A stretch of DNA of 64,000 nucleotides from Flavobacterium endophyticum (GTDB lineage: Bacteria > Bacteroidota > Bacteroidia > Flavobacteriales > Flavobacteriaceae), in contig NZ_RBLC01000001.1 in assembly GCF_003634455.1 (NCBI RefSeq), positions 1,878,417 to 1,942,416 on the forward strand, written 5' to 3'. A program made the translations under genes and the position numbers. The notes beneath the pieces are model-generated. The model did not search any database, was not told the origin of the DNA, and saw only the letters and a list, made by a program, of their open reading frames with translations. Below, in pieces: positions 24,285 to 32,676 of this stretch (within the stretch, counting starts at the first letter, position 1; each line of letters begins with the position of its first letter).

Positions 24285-27029
24285 TTAGAATAAATTGTAT
24301 TTGATTCCCAAGCTGAAATCAAGGCCTGTTTTATAAGAATATGTAGTAACATCTCCTTCGGCATTTTCTTGGTATCTTTCAATTTTACTGTCTAAAAGGT
24401 TTTTGACATTGAAGCTAATGTTCAAACGATCGCCAATAGCAGCACTTGAAATTAAATTAAGAGTCGGGATGCCTTTCTCCATTACGTTTCCTCCCGTTTG
24501 GATATTTCCTAGAGAGTAAATCCTGTCATGGAAATAGTTTCCAACCAATGAGATTGTCGGTTTGAATGTGCCGCCTTCAATTCTATAAGTAATATCTGCA
24601 TTTACCAAAAGAGGAGATGCGCCTTGCAGTCCGTCTTTTGTATCGTTAAAGCTAACACTGATTGTATTATTGGTTTCAGCAGCAACTTTATCTGAATCTA
24701 GTTTTTGCTCAGAATACATATACGTGAAATTGAAACCAGCTGACAGGTTTTGTTTGTCTTCAACATTCCAGATGTTTTTTCTGACTTCAAATTCAGCTCC
24801 AACGACAAAAGCATTGTCACCAGCATTCACGAAAGTATTGTCATTCAAAGCAGAATTCAATCTCGCTTTACTGATAGGATCGATTATGTATTTTCCAAAA
24901 CCGGTAATAGAAAACAATTCATCTTTGCTAGGGAACATTTCCCATTTGATATCAAAATTGTAATTGTCTGACGGATTCAAGAAGGCATTACCTACGGTGC
25001 TTTCTCCAACTACTTCAAATCTGAAAGGTGCTTTTTCGATAAATTGTGGCAATGTGTATGTTTTGCTTACCGCAGCACGAAGATTTTGTTTGTCGTTTAA
25101 GCTGTATTTCAAAGTAGCTACAGGAAGAATATACAATTCGTCGATTTTCGCATCATTGAAATTTACGTTTGGCAATGAGATATTAGTATCCCATTCCATT
25201 TCTTGCAATACTTTTTCAGCTCTAACGCCAATAGTATACGTCAGTTTTTCTGATGGAGAATATTCAAAATTAACCAATCCAGAATGAACGTCTAAGTCTG
25301 CTGAATACGTAAAAGGCTTAAGGCTTCCTGCATTTCTTGAAGTCAAAATTTTGAAAGTATTGTTGATGTTTGTTGAGTTAGACTGATTGTCTGCATTCAA
25401 GAAATCATCAATTGTATTCGCTGTTGTAGGAACGCTTCCGTTGATTCTGAAGTTGAACTGTGTTGCTTCAAAATCTCTGGTTTTCATTTTTCCGTTATAC
25501 CCAAAAGAAAGTTTTCCTTTGTAGTCTTCGCCTTCGCCTTTGAAAAGTTTGTATGAAAAAACAGCTTTTGCCGCAATTTCATTTTCTTCAAGCGATTGGA
25601 AATATCGGTTATTTGTTGATTGTGAATTCGTGTTGAATGTAAATCCGTTAGCTCCTTCAAGCAAAGTACTTGTAATCCTGTCTGGCATGTCAGAATTTAC
25701 CATTCCATAAGATCCGCCCCAGTTTAGCTCTAGCCTTTCAGTAAGAACATCTCTTCCTAAAAGCTGGTTTACAAATAATTTATTTTGTTCGGTGATAGTC
25801 TGTCTTGTGAAACTGTTTGTGCCATTTTCATTAAAAAAGTCATATTCATTCACGTCACTTTTAGATGAGTTGACAAAAACACTGTTTAATTTTAAGTTGT
25901 GGTTTGAATTTATCTTGTAGGCAAGATTTACCATTCCGGTTGTCTTTGTGCCATATTCAAACTTGTTCACGTTATAGAAATCTTCAATTACGTTATCATT
26001 GGTATTTCCTATGTTTTTTTGAGATCCTTTTTTAAGGCCATAACCATTTTCAAAAGAAGCGGTTGCAAAAATGCTCAATTTGCTCTCTTCTCCAATATCA
26101 AAACTTGTTCCTCCAGAAATTCCAAAGTTTATGTCAGCAGGATGATTTTCTGAATTCGGAACCCATTTGTTTTGGAATTGGTATGCATTGATGTTGTTCG
26201 GTTTTCTTACATTATAAAAACCAGTTTTTTCAATTCCGTCTGCCACTTTAAAATTAGAATTGAATGCATTGTTGTTTAAGCCGCTTCCAATTTCAATATT
26301 TAATTTTCCTTTTCCGTTGTGTTCCTTTGAAACGATGTTGATGTTCGCACCTCCAACATCTCCATAAGAATCTGTATAATAGGTTTTGCTAACTCCTACC
26401 GATTGGATTACATCTGTAGAGAATAAGTCTAATGCCACGTTTTTGTTTGTCGGCTCGTTTGAAGGTAATGGAAGTCCGTTTAAAGTCGTACTGTTATATC
26501 TGTCACCCAATCCACGTACAAAAATACCGCTGCTTCCTTCTTGTTTAGAAATTCCGGTAACTTTGGTTACTGCAGCAGCAGCGTCACTTACACCTTTACG
26601 GGCTAATTCCTGAGCCCCGATGCTTTGAGTGATGGTTACTGCTTTTTGCTGCTCTAAAAGCAAGGCCGCTTCTTTTTCGCGACTTTGTACCGACTCAATC
26701 ACAACGTCTTCAAGCGTTACGCTTCCAGAACTTAGCGCTTTGTTTATTGTTTTTGTTTCTCCTTCTTTGATGCTTACGCTTTCTTCTTGCGAATCATACC
26801 CTAAAAAAGCAAAAACCAAAACATAATTTCCCGGTTTTACAGTTAAGGTATACTTTCCGTCGATGTTTGTCTGGGCTGAAGTAGTAGTTCCTTTAACCGT
26901 GACTGTTGCGAAAGGCAACGTTTCGTTATTCAAATCTTTATCAGTAATTACTCCTGAAATCGTACCTTTGCTTTGTGCAAAACCAAGAGTGCTAAGCAAT
27001 AAAGTGATGAATAATAGTTTAATTTTCAT
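24285..27029 (-). CDS. TonB-dependent outer membrane receptor
   Basis: A 914-residue outer-membrane transporter. Residues 1-18 are a signal peptide (MKIKLLFITLLLSTLGFA), followed by a carboxypeptidase-regulatory-like domain (GTISGVITDKDLNNETLPFATVTVKGTTTSAQTNIDGKYTL), the plug domain (ALLLEQQKAVTITQSIGAQELARKGVSDAAAAVTKVTGI, VRGLGDRYNSTTLNGLPLPSNEP) and a beta barrel ending in Phe (LDFSLGIKYNLF). It is not a SusC with a SusD partner: no SusD gene follows; a beta-helix lipoprotein does. It is divergent from a PhoB/PhoR-like pair across a Pho-box-like array. The substrate is probably a phosphate-containing compound; that is inference. Confidence 0.9.
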   Translation of the reverse strand: MKIKLLFITLLLSTLGFAQSKGTISGVITDKDLNNETLPFATVTVKGTTTSAQTNIDGKYTLTVKPGNYVLVFAFLGYDSQEESVSIKEGETKTINKALSSGSVTLEDVVIESVQSREKEAALLLEQQKAVTITQSIGAQELARKGVSDAAAAVTKVTGISKQEGSSGIFVRGLGDRYNSTTLNGLPLPSNEPTNKNVALDLFSTDVIQSVGVSKTYYTDSYGDVGGANINIVSKEHNGKGKLNIEIGSGLNNNAFNSNFKVADGIEKTGFYNVRKPNNINAYQFQNKWVPNSENHPADINFGISGGTSFDIGEESKLSIFATASFENGYGLKKGSQKNIGNTNDNVIEDFYNVNKFEYGTKTTGMVNLAYKINSNHNLKLNSVFVNSSKSDVNEYDFFNENGTNSFTRQTITEQNKLFVNQLLGRDVLTERLELNWGGSYGMVNSDMPDRITSTLLEGANGFTFNTNSQSTNNRYFQSLEENEIAAKAVFSYKLFKGEGEDYKGKLSFGYNGKMKTRDFEATQFNFRINGSVPTTANTIDDFLNADNQSNSTNINNTFKILTSRNAGSLKPFTYSADLDVHSGLVNFEYSPSEKLTYTIGVRAEKVLQEMEWDTNISLPNVNFNDAKIDELYILPVATLKYSLNDKQNLRAAVSKTYTLPQFIEKAPFRFEVVGESTVGNAFLNPSDNYNFDIKWEMFPSKDELFSITGFGKYIIDPISKARLNSALNDNTFVNAGDNAFVVGAEFEVRKNIWNVEDKQNLSAGFNFTYMYSEQKLDSDKVAAETNNTISVSFNDTKDGLQGASPLLVNADITYRIEGGTFKPTISLVGNYFHDRIYSLGNIQTGGNVMEKGIPTLNLISSAAIGDRLNISFNVKNLLDSKIERYQENAEGDVTTYSYKTGLDFSLGIKYNLF

Positions 27030-27069
27030 TTGTGTGATGTTTAAATTTGGCGCAAAGGAACGCTCGTTT

Positions 27070-27131
27070 TGTAAAGATGATGTTACTGACTTGTTACTAT
27101 TAAGTTTCAAGAACTTTACTAAATTGTTACG
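27070..27131. promoter_or_regulatory. Tandem Pho-box-like array (six units, 11-bp period)
   Basis: TGTAAAG (27070), TGTTACT (27081), TGTTACT (27092), AGTTTCA (27103), CTTTACT (27114) and TGTTACG (27125) are spaced exactly 11 bp, each a 7-mer with a 4-bp spacer, the geometry of the PhoB binding site. The receptor's -7-like element (TTCCTTTG, minus strand, 27053-27060) is close to one end. The phoB-like start lies 83 bases from the other end. Confidence 0.75.
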
Positions 27132-27213
27132 ATATTAAATTACCGTTAACACATATAATCCTTTTGTTTTATATTTACATTTACAACCGCTAAACGCATA
27201 ATTTTTCCCAAAC

Positions 27214-27897
27214 ATGAAAAAGAAAGACATTAAGATTTTATTGGTTGACGATGAGCAAGATATCCTAGAAATTGTAGGCTATAATCTTTCGCAAGAAGGC
27301 TATCAGATTGTAACGGCAAGCAATGGAAAAGAGGCAATATTGAAAGCAAAAAAGGAATTGCCGCACCTGATTATCATGGATGTTATGATGCCCGAGATGG
27401 ATGGAATGGAAGCTTGCGAGAATATCAGGAAATTGCCTGAATTGAGTAACGTAATCATTACGTTCCTGACGGCAAGAAGCGAAGATTATTCTCAAGTGGC
27501 AGGATTGGATGCCGGAGCAGACGATTATATTTCAAAACCAATCAAGCCGAAATTGTTGGTGAGCAAAGTAAAATCGTTGTTACGAAGACTAAAAGAAGAA
27601 GAGCAAAACTCAGAAACCTTGAATGTTGGCGGTATCGAAATCAACAGAGAAGAATACAAGATTATCCAAGACGGAAAAGAAATCATATTGCCGAGAAAAG
27701 AATTCGAACTTTTCTATTTGTTGGCATCAAAACCAGGAAAAGTCTTCAAGAGAGAAGAAATTTTAGACAAGGTTTGGGGCAACGAAGTCATTGTTGGCGG
27801 AAGAACAATCGATGTTCACATTAGAAAATTAAGAGAAAAAATCGGAGAAGAATTGTTCAAGACAATCAAAGGAGTTGGCTATAAATTAGAAGTATAA
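27214..27897 (+). CDS. PhoB-like response regulator (OmpR family)
   Basis: A 227-residue transcription factor. The receiver domain covers residues 1-120 with the acidic pair in LLVDDEQD, phospho-acceptor Asp56 in LIIMDVMMPEMDG, and the conserved FLTARSE and DYISKPIKPK (Lys). The C-terminal winged helix (REEYKIIQDGKEIILPRKEFELFYLLASKPGKVFKREEILDKVWG) is of the OmpR/PhoB type. It is followed 3 bases later by the histidine kinase gene. PhoB is the best match in layout, supported by the Pho-box-like array upstream, but KdpE-like or other targets are not excluded. Confidence 0.88.
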   Translation: MKKKDIKILLVDDEQDILEIVGYNLSQEGYQIVTASNGKEAILKAKKELPHLIIMDVMMPEMDGMEACENIRKLPELSNVIITFLTARSEDYSQVAGLDAGADDYISKPIKPKLLVSKVKSLLRRLKEEEQNSETLNVGGIEINREEYKIIQDGKEIILPRKEFELFYLLASKPGKVFKREEILDKVWGNEVIVGGRTIDVHIRKLREKIGEELFKTIKGVGYKLEV

Positions 27898-27900
27898 TTA

Positions 27901-28944
27901 ATGTCCGTAAGTTTCAAGAAAACATACCGGTTCGCGGTAAAATCATCGTTATATATCACTTTTTTCTCGACCGGACTGGCGGGAATCCTTACCAGCCTAT
28001 TTTTTACTTTTTCTTGGAAATTCTGTCTTGTTTTTGCGATATGCATCGTCATTTTTTCTTTCTTCGTACTGCAATACCGTGTCGAAAGATTTATTTATAG
28101 GAGAGTGAAAAAAATCTATGACGATGTTTCGCTCCTTGAATCCACCAATTTTAGATCACAGCCCATTACTACTGATATGGCGACGCTGACGAAGCAAGTT
28201 AAAAAATTTGCGACCGACAAAAAATTAGAAATTGAAACCCTGAAAGTCCGTGAGGAATACCGACGAGAATTCATCGGAAATGTTTCCCACGAATTAAAAA
28301 CGCCGCTTTTTACCGTACAAGGTTATCTTTCAACATTGCTGGATGGTGCCATGAAAGACAAGACCATTCGCAAAAAATACCTGCAGCGAGCTGAAAAAGG
28401 AGTCGAAAGACTGATTTATATTGTCCAAGATTTGGACATGATTACAAAATTAGAAGCGGGAGAATTGAATCTAGTCAACACCAGGTTTGATATTTTAGAA
28501 GTCATTCAGAATGTTTTTGACTTGCTTGAAATGAAAGCTTCTGAAAAGAATATCATGCTCATGTTCGACTTGAAATACCTGAAGCCGATTTTTGTATATG
28601 GCGATAAGGAAAAAATTCAGCAAGTTGTCACGAATCTTGTCGTTAACTCCATAAAATATGGGAAAGAAGACGGAACGACAGAAGTCAGCGTGGAAGATCT
28701 AGTCAACAATAAAGTCATCGTCCGAATTATGGACAATGGCGAAGGAATCGAAAAGCACCATATCCCAAGACTTTTTGAACGTTTCTATCGCGTGGACAAA
28801 AGCGGTGCCCGAAGCGAAGGCGGTTCTGGACTCGGGCTTTCAATCGTGAAGCATATTATTGAAGCTCATGACGAAAAAATCTATGTGGAAAGCACGGTAG
28901 GAAAAGGCTCAGAATTCTCATTTACCCTCGAAAAGACAAAATAA
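27901..28944 (+). CDS. PhoR-like sensor histidine kinase
   Basis: A 347-residue membrane kinase. Two transmembrane helices (about residues 12-32 and 38-58) have almost no periplasmic loop between them, so the kinase is unlikely to sense an external ligand directly. There follow a linker, HisKA with FIGNVSHELKTPLF (His130), and HATPase_c with N (TNLVVNSIKYG), G1 (DNGEGIEK), F (LFERFYRVDKS) and G2 (GGSGLGLSIVKHI) boxes. PhoR of Bacteroidetes has this layout. Co-transcribed with the regulator. Its last 27 bases overlap the convergent glycosyltransferase gene. Confidence 0.88.
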   Translation: MSVSFKKTYRFAVKSSLYITFFSTGLAGILTSLFFTFSWKFCLVFAICIVIFSFFVLQYRVERFIYRRVKKIYDDVSLLESTNFRSQPITTDMATLTKQVKKFATDKKLEIETLKVREEYRREFIGNVSHELKTPLFTVQGYLSTLLDGAMKDKTIRKKYLQRAEKGVERLIYIVQDLDMITKLEAGELNLVNTRFDILEVIQNVFDLLEMKASEKNIMLMFDLKYLKPIFVYGDKEKIQQVVTNLVVNSIKYGKEDGTTEVSVEDLVNNKVIVRIMDNGEGIEKHHIPRLFERFYRVDKSGARSEGGSGLGLSIVKHIIEAHDEKIYVESTVGKGSEFSFTLEKTK

Positions 28945-29976
28945 CTTATTCCAAGTTATTGCCGTTCCAAAGTTTTTTAATCCTTTAAACAAGTCGATTT
29001 CTAAAAGATTGTCAATCTTAAAATCTTCCTGCTTCGCAAAAGGAACCAATCCTTCTTTCTTTAGTTTTTTGGCCAAATATTCTTGTTCGTATTGGCCTGG
29101 AGTCGGTATAAAGAAAGCCTTCTTGCCCAGCTGTGCCAAATCCATTATTGTAGTATAGCCAGAGCGGCAGAGTACCATTTCGCTTTCGTTAAACGTATTT
29201 TCCAGCTGTTCGGTATTCATGAAGTTGTAATAAGTCACATTGCCGACCTGCTCGACTTTTTGTTCCGGCTCAATCTTTCCTTTGATAAAAATTACCTTCC
29301 CTTTAAACAGATCCATTTCGGTAGTCAATTGCGTTTCCAGCATGCCGCGCTGCGGTTCTGGTCCCGAAAGAATTACCATCAAATCATACTTTTTATCGAC
29401 AGGTCTTTTGTGCAAGCGGCTTAATGGTCCGATGTATTTTATGTTGCTTTCCGGATTTTCAAGATGGCCGAGCTTACCCGAAAGATTTGGCTTTGTTTCT
29501 ACGTCTGGAATCCAGCACTGGCTGAATTTTTTGATGATACGCTGATGTACTTTGCTAGAAATCCAAGTCGTATTTCCAGTCAGCACGTTCAATTGGTGGG
29601 TAATAAAAACAGAAGGTATTTTTTTAGAATAGACGCCAAGTCGGTTGTCCGAAATAATTCCAGAAATATCATACTCATCAATCCATTGTCGGATTGTTTT
29701 TTTCTCCTGAAGTATGGCTTCGATCATTTTTGGAGAGTTCTTGATCATTTTCCATTTGAAGAAAGCCCCATTTTTGGCATATTCTATATGGTAAGACGGA
29801 AGCTCGAGGCTCTGCAAGTGCGGAAATTCTTTTTGGAGCATCTGCAGCGCGACTCCATCGGATGCTATAATGGGTGTATAGCCGTTATTTTCAAGAGCTT
29901 CTATGATGGGAATGCATCTTGTGGCATGGCCTAGGCCCCAGTTTAGCGGAGCAACTAATATTTTTTTTGAAGACAT
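28918..29976 (-). CDS. MurG-like (GT28-type) glycosyltransferase family protein
   Basis: A 352-residue GT-B-fold protein. The N-terminal ILVAPLNWGLGHATRCIPIIEAL holds the GxGH-like donor or acceptor loop, and the C-terminal MNTEQLENTFNESEMVLCRSGYTTIMDLAQLGKKAFFIPTPGQYEQEYLAKKLKKEGLV is the nucleotide-sugar binding part seen in MurG/UGT-type enzymes. The substrate is unknown; murG itself sits in the mur cluster, so this is a paralogous family. Its 3' end overlaps the phoR-like gene by 27 bases with no terminator between them. Confidence 0.82.
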   Translation of the reverse strand: MSSKKILVAPLNWGLGHATRCIPIIEALENNGYTPIIASDGVALQMLQKEFPHLQSLELPSYHIEYAKNGAFFKWKMIKNSPKMIEAILQEKKTIRQWIDEYDISGIISDNRLGVYSKKIPSVFITHQLNVLTGNTTWISSKVHQRIIKKFSQCWIPDVETKPNLSGKLGHLENPESNIKYIGPLSRLHKRPVDKKYDLMVILSGPEPQRGMLETQLTTEMDLFKGKVIFIKGKIEPEQKVEQVGNVTYYNFMNTEQLENTFNESEMVLCRSGYTTIMDLAQLGKKAFFIPTPGQYEQEYLAKKLKKEGLVPFAKQEDFKIDNLLEIDLFKGLKNFGTAITWNKLFCLFEGK

Positions 29977-30189
29977 AGCGTTTCGGTCCTGCTTTTAAAA
30001 GTTTAAAAATAATCAATACTGTTTGGTTTTGCCGCGCTACATGCCCGAAAAAAATAGGCAGGAGAGCAGGATACAATGGTTCATAAAGCCCGAATTTTAG
30101 CTCCAAATCTCTAATTAAATCTTAAGCAAGATAAAAGTAATTCAGTTCTTATATATTTCCTTAATTTTACCAAAATTTTAAATTAAGCC

Positions 30190-30864
30190 GTGGGAAGTAA
30201 AAATAAATTAAAACGTTTTAAGGAAAATGCCACATTTGGCAATGTTTTTCAGCCAACTAGAGAAGAAGTGGTAAGCGGAGAATTTCCATTAAAAGGGAAA
30301 TGGAATGCTTCTTTTTTTAAGAATGACAATCCTTTAGTTTTGGAATTAGGCTGTGGGAAAGGAGAATATTCCGTTGGACTGGCAGAAAAATATCCGAATA
30401 AAAATTTTATCGGGATTGATATAAAAGGAGCTCGTTTTTGGCGCGGCGCCAAGACTGCTGTAGAAGATGGGCTGCATAACGTAGCATTTGTCAGAACACA
30501 GATCGAATTGATTGACCATATTTTTGCAGAAAATGAAGTAGACGAAATCTGGATTACTTTTCCGGATCCGCAGATCAAATACAAAAGAACAAAGCACAGG
30601 ATGACCAATTCTGAATTTTTGCAATTGTATAAAAAAATATTGAAGCTAGATGGCGTAATGAATTTAAAAACCGATAGCGAATTCATGCACGGCTATACGC
30701 TCGGATTGCTTCATGGCGAAGGGCACGAGGTTTTGTATGCGAATCATAATGTGTATAAAAACGAAGGAAGTCCGGAAGAAGTAACAAGCATCCAGACATT
30801 TTATGAGAAACAATATTTGGAAATTAACAAGGCAATTACCTATATTAGATTTAAAATAAAGTAA
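30190..30864 (+). CDS. trmB: tRNA (guanine-N7-)-methyltransferase
   Basis: Methylates G46 of tRNAs using S-adenosylmethionine. The 224-residue protein has the SAM loop LVLELGCGKGEYSVGLAEKYP, FIGIDIKGARFWRGAKTA, the catalytic-site motif WITFPDPQIKYKRTKHRMTN and the C-terminal EEVTSIQTFYEKQYLE. Translation starts at GTG 30190 (MGSKNKLKRFKEN), the family's normal N-terminus. The LysE-type gene begins one base after its stop. Confidence 0.95.
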   Translation: MGSKNKLKRFKENATFGNVFQPTREEVVSGEFPLKGKWNASFFKNDNPLVLELGCGKGEYSVGLAEKYPNKNFIGIDIKGARFWRGAKTAVEDGLHNVAFVRTQIELIDHIFAENEVDEIWITFPDPQIKYKRTKHRMTNSEFLQLYKKILKLDGVMNLKTDSEFMHGYTLGLLHGEGHEVLYANHNVYKNEGSPEEVTSIQTFYEKQYLEINKAITYIRFKIK

Positions 30865-30865
30865 T

Positions 30866-31492
30866 ATGGCAATTGCGATGGCGCTGTTGTGGGGAATTTT
30901 TCTATCGGCTGTTGGAATTGCTCTTCCCGGTTTGATAAACATGACGGCTGCTAAAATCAGTGTCCGCGATGGACGTTCACGTGCTGTTTATTTCGCACTG
31001 GGTGCCACTGTCATTGTTTTCTTCCAGACGTATATTGCTGTTGCTTTTGCAAAATTTATAAACAGCAGGCCTGATATTATCCATTTGCTACAAGAAATCG
31101 GACTAGGATTATTTACGTTGCTGACTGTTTATTTTTTCTTTATTGCCAAGAAGCCAAAACTTAAAGAAGAAGTCAGCAAGATCAGGACCAAAGTCGGAAG
31201 GTTTTTCTTAGGAATGTTGCTTTCGGCATTAAATTTTTTTCCGATTCCCTACTATGTTTTTGTGAGCATTACCTTGGCGAATAATGGTCATCTGGAATTC
31301 ACGCCAATCTTAATCTGGATGTTTGTCACAGGAGTCGTGATCGGATCGTTTTCTATTTTCTATTTATATATTATTTTCTTCAAGAAAATTGAGCACAAGA
31401 CCAACTGGATGATGGAAAACATGAATTATTTCTTAGGTTCTGTCACAGGTTTGGTTGCCATTATAAATTTAATCAAGATTCTGAGGAATTAA
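30866..31492 (+). CDS. LysE-family transporter
   Basis: A 208-residue inner-membrane protein with about six transmembrane helices. The N-terminus (ALLWGIFLSAVGIALPGLINMTAAKISVRDGRSRAVYFALGA) follows the LysE/RhtB exporter pattern of a proline-rich first helix and a basic loop. Substrates of this group are amino acids or similar metabolites; none can be assigned here. It lies in a tight series with trmB (1-base gap) and the alkyltransferase-like gene (10-base gap). Confidence 0.8.
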   Translation: MAIAMALLWGIFLSAVGIALPGLINMTAAKISVRDGRSRAVYFALGATVIVFFQTYIAVAFAKFINSRPDIIHLLQEIGLGLFTLLTVYFFFIAKKPKLKEEVSKIRTKVGRFFLGMLLSALNFFPIPYYVFVSITLANNGHLEFTPILIWMFVTGVVIGSFSIFYLYIIFFKKIEHKTNWMMENMNYFLGSVTGLVAIINLIKILRN

Positions 31493-31502
31493 GCTTTTGA
31501 AG

Positions 31503-31832
31503 ATGGAAGAAGATAATTTTTTTCAAAGAGTTTATGAAGTCGCAAGCCAGATTCCTTATGGACGAGTAACTTCCTATGGAGCTATTGCCAACTATTTGGC
31601 ATCTAGAGGTTCGGCTAGAATGGTAGGCTGGGCGATGAATGCTTCTCATGGAAGAGATGATATTCCGGCGCATAGAGTCGTAAATCGCAACGGACTTTTA
31701 TCTGGAAAGCACCATTTTGAAGGAACAAACCTAATGCAGCAGCTTTTGGAAAATGAAGGTATCGAAGTTGAAAATAATCAGGTCGTGGATTTTGAAAAAC
31801 ATTTTTGGGATCCAGGAATTGAATTGAGATAA
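31503..31832 (+). CDS. Alkyltransferase-like DNA-repair protein (ATL)
   Basis: A 109-residue homologue of the C-terminal domain of O6-alkylguanine-DNA alkyltransferase. FFQRVYEVASQIPYGRVTSYGAIANYLA is the helix-turn-helix and arginine-finger region, and the active-site motif is PAHRVVN where true enzymes have PCHRV. With Ala in place of the acceptor Cys it cannot accept alkyl groups; ATL proteins instead bind O6-alkylguanine and hand it to nucleotide-excision repair. The ATG at 31503 is used in preference to the TTG at 31497. Confidence 0.9.
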   Translation: MEEDNFFQRVYEVASQIPYGRVTSYGAIANYLASRGSARMVGWAMNASHGRDDIPAHRVVNRNGLLSGKHHFEGTNLMQQLLENEGIEVENNQVVDFEKHFWDPGIELR

Positions 31833-31833
31833 T

Positions 31834-31864
31834 AAAAAAGGCGGGATAATTTCCCGCCTTTTTT
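31834..31864. terminator. Bidirectional terminator between ATL and aqpZ
   Basis: A6 GGCGGGA pairs with TCCCGCC T6 around a 5-base loop between the two convergent stops. Confidence 0.9.
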
Positions 31865-31869
31865 ATGTC

Positions 31870-32574
31870 TTATTCATCGTTTTTCTGCAAAAGAAATTTA
31901 TAGGCAAATCCGGCCAACAAAGCACCTAAAATAGGAGCGGCCCAAAACAGCCAAAGCTGAGGGATATACTCTCCGCCAGCAAATAAAGCTTGCGAAGTAG
32001 ATCTCGCTGGATTCACAGAAGTATTCGTAATAGGAATACTGATTAAGTGAATCAAGGTCAATCCTAATCCAATAGCGACTCCCGCAAATTTACCGTTAGC
32101 AAATCTGTCTGTAGCTCCAAGTATGATAATCAAGAAGAAAAATGTCAAAAGGAATTCTGCAATAAAGGCTGCTTCTAAAGAATAACCTTCAGGCGATAAG
32201 GTTCCAAAACCATTGGCGGCAAAAGCACCTGCCTTTGTAGGGTCAATCGCAAAACCTTCTTTTCCAGAAGCAATCAAATATAAAACTCCGGCCGCTGCAA
32301 TTCCTCCGACTACTTGTGAAAGAATATAAGGCACTAGCTCTTTTCCAGAAAATCTTCCGCCAGCCCAAAGTCCAAAAGAGACAGCTGGATTAAAATGTCC
32401 TCCAGAGATATGACCAACAGCATAAGCCATTGTGAGTACGGTAAGTCCAAAAGCTAAAGCCACTCCAGCAAAACCAATTCCCAAATTTGGAATTCCGGCC
32501 GCAAATAATGCGCTGCCGCAACCGCCAAATACCAACCAAAATGTTCCAAAAAACTCTGCGAATAATTTTTTCAT
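31870..32574 (-). CDS. aqpZ: Aquaporin Z
   Basis: A 234-residue water channel of the MIP family with six transmembrane helices. Both NPA boxes are intact ([18 protein letters not shown] and [19 protein letters not shown]), with the selectivity-filter arginine following the second NPA. The N-terminus [25 protein letters not shown] is that of AqpZ. GlpF-type glycerol facilitators have NPARD after the second box; here it is NPARS, which favours water. Monocistronic, with its own promoter and terminator. Confidence 0.94.
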   Translation of the reverse strand: MKKLFAEFFGTFWLVFGGCGSALFAAGIPNLGIGFAGVALAFGLTVLTMAYAVGHISGGHFNPAVSFGLWAGGRFSGKELVPYILSQVVGGIAAAGVLYLIASGKEGFAIDPTKAGAFAANGFGTLSPEGYSLEAAFIAEFLLTFFFLIIILGATDRFANGKFAGVAIGLGLTLIHLISIPITNTSVNPARSTSQALFAGGEYIPQLWLFWAAPILGALLAGFAYKFLLQKNDE

Positions 32575-32601
32575 AAGTATAAATTATTAGGTTAATTAAC
32601 A

Positions 32602-32609
32602 CAAATTTA
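32602..32609 (-). promoter_or_regulatory. -7 element of aqpZ
   Basis: TAAATTTG on the minus strand matches TAnnTTTG, 27 bases before the ATG at 32574. Confidence 0.6.
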
Positions 32610-32676
32610 TACTAAAAAATAAGACAATATTATTTTTGTTATATAATTGTAATTATTTTTTATAAAATAACAGGGT

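Noticed and set aside
24285..27029. SusC/SusD polysaccharide-utilisation locus
   Set aside because: No SusD-like gene and no glycan-degrading enzyme follow the receptor; the neighbour is a beta-helix lipoprotein.
29464..29934. 156-codon plus-strand open frame opposite the glycosyltransferase gene
   Set aside because: Antisense shadow; the minus-strand frame has clear family motifs.
30249..30686. 145-codon minus-strand frame within trmB
   Set aside because: Antisense to a well-supported methyltransferase gene.
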